Assembly: GCA_944412525.1 (NCBI GenBank)
Contig: CALYBM010000069.1
Location: forward strand, 1 to 64,000
Source of the DNA: an uncultured Ruminococcus sp.
GTDB taxonomy: Bacteria > Bacillota > Clostridia > Oscillospirales > Acutalibacteraceae
Direction of reading: 5' to 3'
DNA: 64,000 bases
Both the position numbers and the translations under genes were made by a program. Below the pieces are notes generated by a model that was given only the letters and a program-made list of their open reading frames with translations, ran no database searches and was not told where the DNA came from. Each line of letters begins with the position of its first letter. Position 1 is the stretch's first letter. Positions 53,034 to 62,600 of the stretch are shown here, piece by piece.

Positions 53034-53531
53034 ATGGCTAGAAAAGCAAAAAATAAAGGAAAATCAAATTTACATTCAAAAAATAACAGTGCTAAGAAAA
53101 AAAGGCTAAAAATTATAACAGCAGTTGTAATTTTTGCAGTTGTTGTTGTATTTGCCTTTATCTTTATAAAAGGATGTGTTGAGACATCAAAGAACACAAA
53201 GGGACTTGTTGACTGTCAGTGGACACCGTCATATGCTCACAACGCAAGCGGCGACGAGGTTGAGATGAGCGAGATATACAATACTTACTATACAAATTAT
53301 AAGGGCTCTTTGACTTTCAACTCTGACGGTACATTTTCCTTGTGGCTTTCTCCGGGCGAAGCGTCCGACGGAACCCATACCGGAGAGTATTCAGTCAAAT
53401 CCGACGATACGGTTGAAGCATATTTTGACGACGGAACAAACACAACCTTTAAGCTTCAAAGAAACGACGGTGAGATTGAAGCAATAACGATAAATTATAA
53501 TGATTATGAAATTTACTTTACAAAGGAATGA
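53034..53531 (+). CDS. Membrane-anchored extracytoplasmic protein (paralog B)
   Basis: A 165-residue relative of the preceding gene product. It has a very basic, Asn/Lys-rich cytoplasmic tail (about 1-27), one transmembrane helix (about 29-49, IITAVVIFAVVVVFAFIFI), and a domain with LTFNSDGTFSLWL, GEYSVKSDDTVEAYF and AITINYNDYEIYFTKE. This aligns with paralog A across about 75 C-terminal residues. It lacks the Thr-rich stalk. It is spaced 27 bases from paralog A and overlaps the acyltransferase ORF region by a few bases, suggesting shared transcription. No function can be assigned. Confidence 0.73.
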   Translation: MARKAKNKGKSNLHSKNNSAKKKRLKIITAVVIFAVVVVFAFIFIKGCVETSKNTKGLVDCQWTPSYAHNASGDEVEMSEIYNTYYTNYKGSLTFNSDGTFSLWLSPGEASDGTHTGEYSVKSDDTVEAYFDDGTNTTFKLQRNDGEIEAITINYNDYEIYFTKE

Positions 53532-53542
53532 AAGGAATAAAA

Positions 53543-54574
53543 ATGAGGGTGAACAGACCGATTTCCAAAGAAAGAATTTATCTTTTTGACAATATCAAGC
53601 TTTTTGCAATAATACTTGTTGTAATAGGACACGCTATTGACTTCATTGCGCGGCAGGACGGAAACCATCTTGAAAAGAGCCTGTTTCTCGCAATTTATTC
53701 CGTACATATGCCTCTGTTCATATTTATAAGCGGATTGTTTACAAAGCCGATGAATAAAGAAACGAAATTTCCTAAGCAAAGGGTAATATCATATGTGTTA
53801 ATCGGAATTGCTATCAGAATTATGATGGCATTGCTTTCAATAATATTAAGGGAAGATTTCAGGTATTCCGTTCTTGATATGTACGATTCATTCGCGTGGT
53901 TTATGTGGGCGATGGCGGTGTTCATTTCGCTTGTCTGGCTGTTCAGGGAATACAACACAAAGATTTTACTGCTTATTTCCGTAATAATAGGTTGTATGTC
54001 GGGGTTTGACAAAAACCTCGGTGATAAACTTGTATTGATGAGGATAGTCGTATTTTTACCATTTTTCATTGCAGGTTATATGCTGAAACCTGAGCAAATT
54101 TTGCGTGTAATTTCAAATAAGTGGATTAAAGCAGTATCTGCAATAATAGCAATAGGAATTTTCTTATTGTTTGTTTTCTATACCGACACCTACAAAATAT
54201 TCCGATCAATGTTTACAGGCAGAAATAATTTCGGTTACCTCGGTGACTATTACAATTTAGGATTTATAGTAAGGGGTGTGTCATACGCAGTTTCTGCTGT
54301 GTTTGGATTTTCGCTGTTGTGCCTCGTTCCGAACAAAAACCTCGGATTTTTGTCAAGTGCAGGTACAAAAACACTTCAGATATATTTTTGGCATAAAGCG
54401 TTTTTGTTTGTCTTGGAGCATTTTAATGTTTATGACCGAATTTCAGTTTTAACAGGGGAGACCTTTGCTACACTCATTTATATTCTGATTGCAGTTTTGA
54501 TCACATTTATATGTGCTTTCCCCGTGTTTTCCTTTCCTACAAAACAGCTTCTTCTCTTCGGAAAAGAAAAATGA
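53543..54574 (+). CDS. Acyltransferase family 3 membrane protein
   Basis: Ten-helix membrane acyltransferase of the type that O-acetylates surface sugars. ATG 53543 is favoured because AAAGGA lies 6-7 bases before it; an in-frame ATG at 53528 has no site of its own. In 343 residues the typical elements are: RIYLFDNIKLFAIILVVIGHAID with the catalytic-type histidine in VIGHAID (about residue 31), HMPLFIFISGLFTKP, and YFWHKAFLF late in the sequence. It could modify the polysaccharide made by the 21.7-23.9 kb genes or another glycan (inference). Confidence 0.87.
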   Translation: MRVNRPISKERIYLFDNIKLFAIILVVIGHAIDFIARQDGNHLEKSLFLAIYSVHMPLFIFISGLFTKPMNKETKFPKQRVISYVLIGIAIRIMMALLSIILREDFRYSVLDMYDSFAWFMWAMAVFISLVWLFREYNTKILLLISVIIGCMSGFDKNLGDKLVLMRIVVFLPFFIAGYMLKPEQILRVISNKWIKAVSAIIAIGIFLLFVFYTDTYKIFRSMFTGRNNFGYLGDYYNLGFIVRGVSYAVSAVFGFSLLCLVPNKNLGFLSSAGTKTLQIYFWHKAFLFVLEHFNVYDRISVLTGETFATLIYILIAVLITFICAFPVFSFPTKQLLLFGKEK

Positions 54575-54584
54575 TATTTTTTCT

Positions 54585-54624
54585 GGACATAGTTTGTGTA
54601 TTTTACACATTCTGTGTCCTTTTT
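54585..54624 (+). terminator. Terminator of the 50.7-54.6 kb cluster
   Basis: GGACATAG/CTGTGTCC with inner TGTGTA/TACACA, followed by TTTTTG. It begins 11 bases after the acyltransferase stop. From here to 54866 the gap is about 80 percent A/T and shows no gene or clear element. Confidence 0.8.
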
Positions 54625-54866
54625 GTTTGTATAAAATTAATTGAACTAAAAAAACAGTAACAAATCAGAAATTAAAATTATGTTAAATCAGCCGAATTTT
54701 TAAAATATTGCACAAATTTATTTTTTTATTGAGAATAAAAAGCTTTGATATATAATTAAAAATTATTTGAAATATAAAAAATATAGGAATATTAAGGCGT
54801 ATTTTACATAATCTTTATATAATAAACATTAAATTAAACAAATACAATAAAAGAATTTAAAAAGTA

Positions 54867-54895
54867 TTGAAATAATTTAACTAAAATGTTATAAT
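54867..54895 (+). promoter_or_regulatory. Promoter of the CotH-dockerin gene
   Basis: TTGAAA, 17 bases, TATAAT. The predicted start near 54902 leaves a leader of about 134 nt. Confidence 0.72.
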
Positions 54896-54913
54896 AAACT
54901 GAAATCATTGATG

Positions 54914-54978
54914 CTGTGGGATTTTTTCTGGTATTTGGTCCACTGTAGGTCAGACAGTAAAGGTTAAAAATATCACAG
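54914..54978 (+). promoter_or_regulatory. Structured leader of the CotH-dockerin mRNA
   Basis: CTGTG (54914) pairs with CACAG (54974), ATTTTT with AAAAAT, and inner ACTGT with ACAGT. The result is a three-part stem-loop followed by about 40 unpaired bases and GGAGGT. It does not match a riboswitch class I know and may simply stabilise the message. Confidence 0.4.
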
Positions 54979-55035
54979 TTTATTCAATATTCTCTGAATT
55001 TTATCAGTATTAAAGGTTATGGAGGTAAATAATCT

Positions 55036-58000
55036 ATGAAAACAAGTATTTTTCGTATCGGCAAGAAGTCTTTGTCGGTAATCATAGCGCTTGTTATGAT
55101 TTTATCAATGACCCTTGTCGGCGTAGTAAATGTAAATGCGGCTGAAAACGCAAGAGTTTACTTTAGAAATAATAGCAGCCCATCTTTCAATGACCCCTGC
55201 ATTTATTATTGGGGTGGCGATGCCGGTAATCAGTGGCCCGGCACTCATATGACAAATTTGAGCGGTGATGTTTATTACACTGACATTCCGAATAACAGCC
55301 AAAGCTGTATTTTTAATGACAATGGTAACAATCAAACTCAAACCACGAATCTGTCACTGCCGTCCGGTTGGGCAACAACTCCCCAGATTTATGATGCAGC
55401 TTCTAAAAGCTGGATGCCATATTCAGAAGGCGGAGACACAACATCAGCTGTATACACAATCTACGGTAACTTCAACGGAAATTACACATGGGATACTAAG
55501 GTAAAAACCGAGGCAACAGAGGTTACTGATGACGGAATATATAAATTTGAGATAACATCTGCAGGTTCAGGCGACAGTGCTAACGGCAACGCGTGGTTCA
55601 GAGTTTTTGCCGACAGTGTTGAGTACACAACGACTTCGGGCTCTGATACTTCGATTGCAGATTCGTCTTCCGAAAATCCTCTTTCATCAAAAACAGGATC
55701 TAACGGTGCTTTCTTCTTCACTCCCGTAAGCGGACAGACTTATTATGTTTGCGTAAAGGCAACAAGTGAAAATGATCCTACTCCGCTCGTATGGCTTGAG
55801 TCAGGTTCAGATACTCCGAGTGAGCAGTCATATTATATAGGCGGCCGTTTCAGAGCTAAGAATGCTCAGGGCGAGTATGTTTATTCATATACAAATGAGA
55901 ATAATTATGCATGGAATGAGAGCAGCACAGTATTCGAGCTTACTGATGATGACGGCGACGGAATTTATACATTCGATACAAATTCATCTGTTGCCGAGTT
56001 ATCAGTACAGCTTCAAAATCAGTACGGCGTAAGCTATGATCCGTATTTCATGATTCATACAGGTAACGGAATCAACGATGAATGGTACGGCAAGGGCGGC
56101 GGAGTGTTCAACGAATCTTCTACTTCTTATACCCTTGATAAACAGTCTGCAGGTACTACGACAAACGAGCAGACAAATCTTCTGAAATTTGCGGGAACTT
56201 CCGATTCCGCTCCCGTAGTGTTGAAGTTTAATCCCGCTACACTTGAGCTTTCTTATGAAATCGGTACACAGGAAGCTGCGGGTCAGTACACGATTACCGA
56301 CAATTCCGTAAGCGGTACTGTATCACTTACGGCAAAGGCTGAAGGTAAAGCCGAGAATACTGCCGATGCAGACGATACTGTAACCGTAACTGCTACACCG
56401 AGCAAGGATTTCTTTGTATGCACAGGCATCACGGTTGAAGCAGACGACGGTTCTGAAATTACCGCAAGCGGCAGCGGCAATACATACACATTTACAATGC
56501 CTGCTCAAAATGTAACAATTACCGCTACTTATGAATACAACAAGGCGGCATACATCGCATCTGCAGGCGACGGCTTGTGGATTGATGTAAATCCTGCCGC
56601 AAATGATTCTGTATCTACACTTATAAAGTGGAATAACTATTTCGGTGCTAAGCACGCAACTACAAATCCATATACATTCTATCTTCCTAAGAATGCGGCA
56701 TTAAACGGTGCGACTGTTTATAACGGATTTGACAGTTCTGTTACTGTTGCAGGTACTGAAATCCAGCCGAACAGCAGTGCTTCGGTTAACCTTGTAATCG
56801 GCGATAACACGGTAAGCGGTGCTTACAACGGCAACTTAAAAGTAATGCAGGGTTCAACTGACGCCATGTTCCTCTACACAACAGACGGAAAAGGCACTGA
56901 ATATCCGCTTCCTACAGCAGATATGTATACAGACACCCGTGCACAGGGAACAAAAGATGATGTAAAGGCAAAGGGCGGCGACTGTGTAACAATGGATAAC
57001 ACAGCTTCGGGTGAGTTTTCCGAAGCGATGCTGCTTGAGCAGATAAAGGGCAGAGGCAACTCGTCATGGGAAGCAAGCCAGGAGTTGTTCGGTAAATATG
57101 CGTTTAATATGAAGCTTGATTCCAAGACAAACCTCCTCGGTATGGATGCTGCCGAATCAAGCGGTGCCAAGAGCTGGTGCCTGCTTGCTAACAACGCAGA
57201 TGAATCAATGCTTAGAAACACGCTGACTTTTGATCTTGCTGACGCTTTGGGACTTCCTTATACACCCGAATACAGATTCGTTGATATTTATGACAACGGC
57301 GAGTATATGGGTCAGTACCTTGTTACGGAAAAGGTTGATGTCGGCAGCTCAAAGCTTATTAAGGGCGAGGCATTTGACGATATTAACGAAGATGCAGTAG
57401 GCGAAGTAAATGAAACAACTGTTTCAGGTACTTATTCTTACAACGGACAGAGTTATCAGATGCAGTACGCACAGGTTTCTGCTGACGGCAACACATCTTC
57501 AATTCCTTTTGATAATACAGGAACATATCTCCTTGAGTTTGAAATTGTTGACAGATATACTTCGGAAGCTTCTTGGTTTATTACACCTCACGGTCAGCAT
57601 ATTGTAGTAAAATCACCTGAATTTGCAACAAAAGAGCAGGTTGAGTTTATTGCTCAGAAATATGCCGAAATGGAAGCAATCGCATACAGCGATAATCTTA
57701 CACTTAAACAGCTCAGTGAAAAAATGGATGTTGATTCCTTTGCAATGGTATATCTCATTCAGGAGCTTTCATCAAACCTTGATTCGGCTTCATCAAGTTA
57801 CTATGTAATGTTTGATTGTTCCGCTTCAACACCTAAGTTTGTAGCTTCCCCTGTATGGGACTATGACTGGGCATACGGACAGTACACAACTCAAAACGGT
57901 TACGGCGTAAATAAATATGAGGCAAACTCAAGTACTCCGATTATTTCCGATAATCCACAGGTTTGGTATGCTAAAAATAAGGCAATTGACAACAGCGAGA

Positions 58001-59535
58001 CTCCTTTAACAGGATACAGCCTCCAGTCAAAGCTTGCAAATAACTATGAATTCCAGAAAGTTATTAAAAAGGCTTGGAACGGAACTTCTTCAAACGCCGG
58101 CTTCTATGAGCTTATTCAGACATATTATTCAGACGGCGGAAAGCTTGACACATGGTACAACCAGATTTCTGCATCTGTTGATATGAACGAAACACGCTGG
58201 GGCTTCATTAAAAGCAATCCGATGATCACATGGGGTTCAAAGGACACAGGTGCTACTCAGGCAGAAGCTGTAAATTATCTCAAGAACACATGGACAAAAA
58301 CCCGTGCCGAGTGGCTTAATACTCAGTTCCAGACATATCCCGACTACGATCTTGTCGAAACTCCCACAATCACGGCAACCGATTCAACGGGTGTTGATAT
58401 TTCCGATAGCGTAGAAGAGGGAACAGAGATCATAATCACAGCTACATCAGACGGCGATGTTGATACATACCAGCTCTTCGACAACGGTGAGCTTGTCGCT
58501 GAAAACGAAACAGGTGTATTTACCATTGACAACGCCGAGGTAGGCGAACACACCTACACGGTAGAGGCTGTTTTTGAGGGCATTGCATCTGAAGATTCAA
58601 ATGAGATCGTAGTTACAGTAACTGAAAAAGCTCCGAGCTTCACAGTTTCACTTAAATCGGATTACAGCTCAGTAATTGAGGGCGATCAGTTCACACTTAC
58701 AACTACAGTTAGTCCCACTGAAGGTGCTTATACCTACGAGTACTTTGTTTCAACATCTCCCGACGGCGCAGGCGCACAGTCTTTGGGTGCAGCGTCAAAT
58801 AAAAATACTTTAACTGTAACTTCAGAGTCACAGGGAACATATTACTACTACGTTATTGCTACATTGAACGGCGAAATGATATCATCAAACATTGTTTCGG
58901 TTTCAGTAACCGCATCTGTCGGTGTTCACGAAGTAACAGTTTGCTTCAAGGCTCCTTCGGCACAGTCTTACGCGCCGTCCGTTTCGCTCAACGGTGAAGC
59001 ACCTATTGCAATGACAAAGGATCTCTACCTCGGTCAGGATTATTCGGGTTCTCTTAAAATGTATCAGTTTAAGGCTACGCTTACAATTGATTCATCAAAG
59101 CAGAACACACTCACATTTACTACTAAAAAGACCGATGTAAATGCCTCCATAACAGACAGGTTCTCTTTGGACACATATTATTTGGCTGTTGATAATCTTA
59201 TGAGCGGTACCGAGGTTGTTGACCTTACATCACAGCCCGAATATATCCGTAACTTCTACTATACCGCAATTCATATGGTTTACACAGCTGAAAGACCTAC
59301 CGATAAAACTCTCGGCTTCACAAATATCGGCGGTACTCGTTACAAGATGGGCTCATATGTCACTGAGTACGGTGTTGAAAATATGAGCATTAAGAGTGCA
59401 ACCGAGGTTCAGATGATTAAGGCTGCTTTGAGTAATCCTTCCGATTTACAGTATGCACTTCTTGATGTCAACCTTGACGGAGTGGTAGATGTTCGTGATG
59501 CAACTTTAATACAAAAGGCTCTTGTAAGCGATTGA
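55036..59535 (+). CDS. Secreted CotH-kinase protein with CBM26 and dockerin
   Basis: A 1499-residue modular exoprotein. Order: signal peptide (1-36); CBM26-like starch-binding module (about 39-135, YYWGGDAGNQWPGTHM, IFNDNGNNQTQ); an unassigned module (about 140-255); a second unassigned module (about 264-411, YYIGGRF, ELTDDDGDGIYTF, IHTGNGINDEWYG); an InlB-type repeat (about 416-501); a CotH kinase domain (about 510-1100) with EQIKGRGNSSW, LLANNADESMLRN, YMGQYLVTEKV and VWDYDWAYGQ; Ig-like domains (about 1108-1375); and a C-terminal dockerin (about 1449-1499). The last half of the dockerin has a full calcium loop (DVNLDGVVDVRDA), while its first loop is degenerate. CotH domains phosphorylate proteins in spore coats, so this could be an extracellular kinase fixed to a starch-bound complex. 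Confidence 0.9.
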   Translation: MKTSIFRIGKKSLSVIIALVMILSMTLVGVVNVNAAENARVYFRNNSSPSFNDPCIYYWGGDAGNQWPGTHMTNLSGDVYYTDIPNNSQSCIFNDNGNNQTQTTNLSLPSGWATTPQIYDAASKSWMPYSEGGDTTSAVYTIYGNFNGNYTWDTKVKTEATEVTDDGIYKFEITSAGSGDSANGNAWFRVFADSVEYTTTSGSDTSIADSSSENPLSSKTGSNGAFFFTPVSGQTYYVCVKATSENDPTPLVWLESGSDTPSEQSYYIGGRFRAKNAQGEYVYSYTNENNYAWNESSTVFELTDDDGDGIYTFDTNSSVAELSVQLQNQYGVSYDPYFMIHTGNGINDEWYGKGGGVFNESSTSYTLDKQSAGTTTNEQTNLLKFAGTSDSAPVVLKFNPATLELSYEIGTQEAAGQYTITDNSVSGTVSLTAKAEGKAENTADADDTVTVTATPSKDFFVCTGITVEADDGSEITASGSGNTYTFTMPAQNVTITATYEYNKAAYIASAGDGLWIDVNPAANDSVSTLIKWNNYFGAKHATTNPYTFYLPKNAALNGATVYNGFDSSVTVAGTEIQPNSSASVNLVIGDNTVSGAYNGNLKVMQGSTDAMFLYTTDGKGTEYPLPTADMYTDTRAQGTKDDVKAKGGDCVTMDNTASGEFSEAMLLEQIKGRGNSSWEASQELFGKYAFNMKLDSKTNLLGMDAAESSGAKSWCLLANNADESMLRNTLTFDLADALGLPYTPEYRFVDIYDNGEYMGQYLVTEKVDVGSSKLIKGEAFDDINEDAVGEVNETTVSGTYSYNGQSYQMQYAQVSADGNTSSIPFDNTGTYLLEFEIVDRYTSEASWFITPHGQHIVVKSPEFATKEQVEFIAQKYAEMEAIAYSDNLTLKQLSEKMDVDSFAMVYLIQELSSNLDSASSSYYVMFDCSASTPKFVASPVWDYDWAYGQYTTQNGYGVNKYEANSSTPIISDNPQVWYAKNKAIDNSETPLTGYSLQSKLANNYEFQKVIKKAWNGTSSNAGFYELIQTYYSDGGKLDTWYNQISASVDMNETRWGFIKSNPMITWGSKDTGATQAEAVNYLKNTWTKTRAEWLNTQFQTYPDYDLVETPTITATDSTGVDISDSVEEGTEIIITATSDGDVDTYQLFDNGELVAENETGVFTIDNAEVGEHTYTVEAVFEGIASEDSNEIVVTVTEKAPSFTVSLKSDYSSVIEGDQFTLTTTVSPTEGAYTYEYFVSTSPDGAGAQSLGAASNKNTLTVTSESQGTYYYYVIATLNGEMISSNIVSVSVTASVGVHEVTVCFKAPSAQSYAPSVSLNGEAPIAMTKDLYLGQDYSGSLKMYQFKATLTIDSSKQNTLTFTTKKTDVNASITDRFSLDTYYLAVDNLMSGTEVVDLTSQPEYIRNFYYTAIHMVYTAERPTDKTLGFTNIGGTRYKMGSYVTEYGVENMSIKSATEVQMIKAALSNPSDLQYALLDVNLDGVVDVRDATLIQKALVSD

Positions 59536-59559
59536 CATATTTTTTAAAAGGTGTATAAT
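59532..59559 (+). promoter_or_regulatory. Promoter of the giant exoprotein gene
   Basis: TTGACA (59532-59537), 16 bases, TATAAT (59554-59559). The -35 box overlaps the stop codon of the CotH gene. Confidence 0.72.
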
Positions 59560-59569
59560 AATGTCATAA

Positions 59570-59598
59570 GTGCAGAAGTCTGACTTTGGCTTCGGCAC
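59570..59598 (+). promoter_or_regulatory. Leader hairpin before the giant exoprotein gene
   Basis: GTGC/GCAC and GAAG/CTTC separated by single mismatches form a hairpin at the predicted 5' end of the message, 14 bases before GGAGGT. It is likely a 5' stabiliser. Confidence 0.45.
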
Positions 59599-59621
59599 AA
59601 AAATAAAATGGAGGTAATACA

Positions 59622-62600
59622 ATGAGGCATAATTTAAAGCGCATCGGTAACAAGACGCTTTCGATAGTTTTGTCGCTTATGATGGTCATATCGACATTGC
59701 TTGTCGGCGTTGTTGCTGCTGACGCTGCCAGTGGTACTATTGATGTATATTTCAAGAATACTGTTGGCTGGAACCAAGTATACGCTTATTTTTATAACAG
59801 TAATTATTGGGACAATAGTAAGGGTACCGGTTCTTCAGGTATTGCCGGCGGACCGATTCAAATGCAGAAGGTTGACGGCACGGACGATATTTATAAGTGT
59901 ACCTATACAGGTAATTATTCTGGTTATATTTCCTTTACAAGAGACAGTCAGCCTAATTACGGTAATTTCTGGCAAACTCAGGCTGTTTACAGGGGAGATT
60001 TCTCCGTGGATAAGCCCTTGTTCACTCCTGATACAAACTCATCCGGTACATATAACGAAACCGTATATTATAGTAACGGTTCGTGGTCAACTTATTCCAC
60101 GGAACCTGCTGAAACTCACTACTACATCGGCGGCCGTTTTAGGGTAAAAGATGCAGACGGTGCTTATAAATACACATATGACTCCAGTTTGTGGGGACCG
60201 AGTTCTACTAATATTGAATTAACTGATGATGACGGTGACGGAATCTATACCTTAAATACTAATTGCACTATTGCCGAGCTGTCCGAAACTGTACAGGGAA
60301 CAAGTGAAGCATTGCCGCTTTACTTCTTCATTCATACAGGAAACGGCATTAACAGTGAGTGGTATGGTCAAACAGGTGCTGTTTTTGATGATGACATCAG
60401 CTTCGTAACACTTTCTGCTCAGGGAGCAGGTACATCAACAGATAATTTTAACGGACTTGTAAGATTTAACGGCACATCTCAGTTTGGTACCGTTGTATTA
60501 AAATACAATCCCGAAACACTTGAACTTTCTTATGAGCTTCAGGGACTCGGAGAGCAGTACGCTGTAAATATAGGTACACAGGACAACTGTACAATTTCTG
60601 TTGATCCTCAGTCTGCATATGAGGGTCAGACTGTTACCGTTACTGTTGCGCCGAATGAAGGATATTTGTGCACAGGTGTTACTGTTGATCCTGTTACTGA
60701 GGTTAGCGGAAGCGGAAATACATACACATTTAAAATGCCCGCAAGCGATGTGACTGTTTCGGCAACTACACGAGCTGCTGAGACATATTCGGTAACAGCT
60801 TCTGTTAATAATGAAGCAATGGGTAGTGTTTCTGTAACTCCGTCCAATACGGTAACTGAGGGTACTTCTGTTACTGTTACTGCATCTGCTAATACAGGCT
60901 ATGCGTTTAAGGAATGGCAGGTAGTAAGCGGCACATATGCAGGAGACCTCACAAGCTCTGAAATTACATTTGTTCCTACTGATGATGTAGAGCTTATGGC
61001 TGTGTTTGAAGAGTCTCTCGGTGAGGAAACAGGTACATACCTGCTTGTAACCACAAACCATAACAACAGACCTTCTACATGGGCTGGCAATATGCTTATA
61101 TTACCGGTATATAATGTGTCCGGTACTTATACGGCATATTTGGAAACTACTTTGAACTCCACTATAAATTATTATTTTGGTTTATCTACCACTCAGGATG
61201 TAAGTGGTATGGTAAATGTCACAGGAGTAAGTTATGTAACAAACGGTTCTGTTTCTGCATATGCTCAGAATTACAATAATGATAACGGCAGAAATTACAA
61301 CTTCTCCTATTTCAGAGTTTCAAATCCGAATGTTAATAAAATCACATTTGAATTTTCAAGTATTACATCCGGTAACGGAAATATTACATACACTTTGACT
61401 GCAAGTGAAGATACTACTCCCGAAGATCCGAATAAAGTTACAATTAATGCAAAGGACGGTACGATTGTCGATAATGTTTCTACAACATCTGATTACGGTT
61501 CTACAACATTACTAAGCGGATACGATGAAGTTGTATCTGATGATCCTAATGTTCACTATTCTGTATATACTGCAACAAAGGGTAACATGATCAGAATTCA
61601 GACTCAAGTGGCTACACCTTATTATAACGCAGGTTATTATGTTGCTGCTTATGTAATCAACGGTGTTACTGTTGAGGCTGTTTCACAGGGTAACGGTAGA
61701 TATGAGGCTTCATATCTGCTTTCCGAGAGCATGACTTCAAAATCACTTGAGATTACACCTGTCTATTACAATACAAATATTGAGAAAAATGACGACTACA
61801 TCACCTTCTATGTTGATGCATCCGAAGTTCTTAATGATGATTATGCTTCTAAATTAGCAGGTAACACACTTGCAACATATACTTACTACTACACAGGCGG
61901 AGCGGGTGCTGACGGTGATCCGAATGCTAATGAGGGTGACGGTGCATATCCGGGTCAGCCAATGCTTCGTGAAAATAACGGTAAGTATTATACAAAGGTT
62001 GCAAAATATTATTACAACGCACAGGGCGAAAAGACAGAGTATGCCATCTCAGGTGTAGTTGTAAGTAACTATTCAAACGATAAGCTTCACAATCAGTTTA
62101 TGGTTGCTGAGGGTAAAGCAAACGCTCAGACATATGACTACGACGACCTCGTACAGATTGACAGAAACGCATACGATGTTGTTGAATTTAAGATGCAGTA
62201 CAGTAAGAATGAAACTAACCAGAGCATCTTGCTTCAGAATGCAACAAATAACCCTGATCTGACTTCAACAAAAGTTGACCTTTCACAGTTTACAGCCAAT
62301 AACGGTTGGGATATGATTGTTGACTACGACGGAAACGCTACATCACTCCTTGGCAACCTGCTTACAGAAGAGGATATGGCAAAGGACGAGCTGAGAATTG
62401 TTTCAGTCGGTAACCAGAACATCGCAGGTCACGGACAGTGGTCAACCGTATGGTATGTATTTGATAAGGACGGCAATTACATCACACGCGGTGTGCCTTC
62501 AGACTTTTTACCGAGATTGAACGGTACCGATGAAAATACTGCTGCATACAAGGCAATTGAGGCTGCCGGTTACGCTAACTCTCCCGCTTATGTTTCATTT

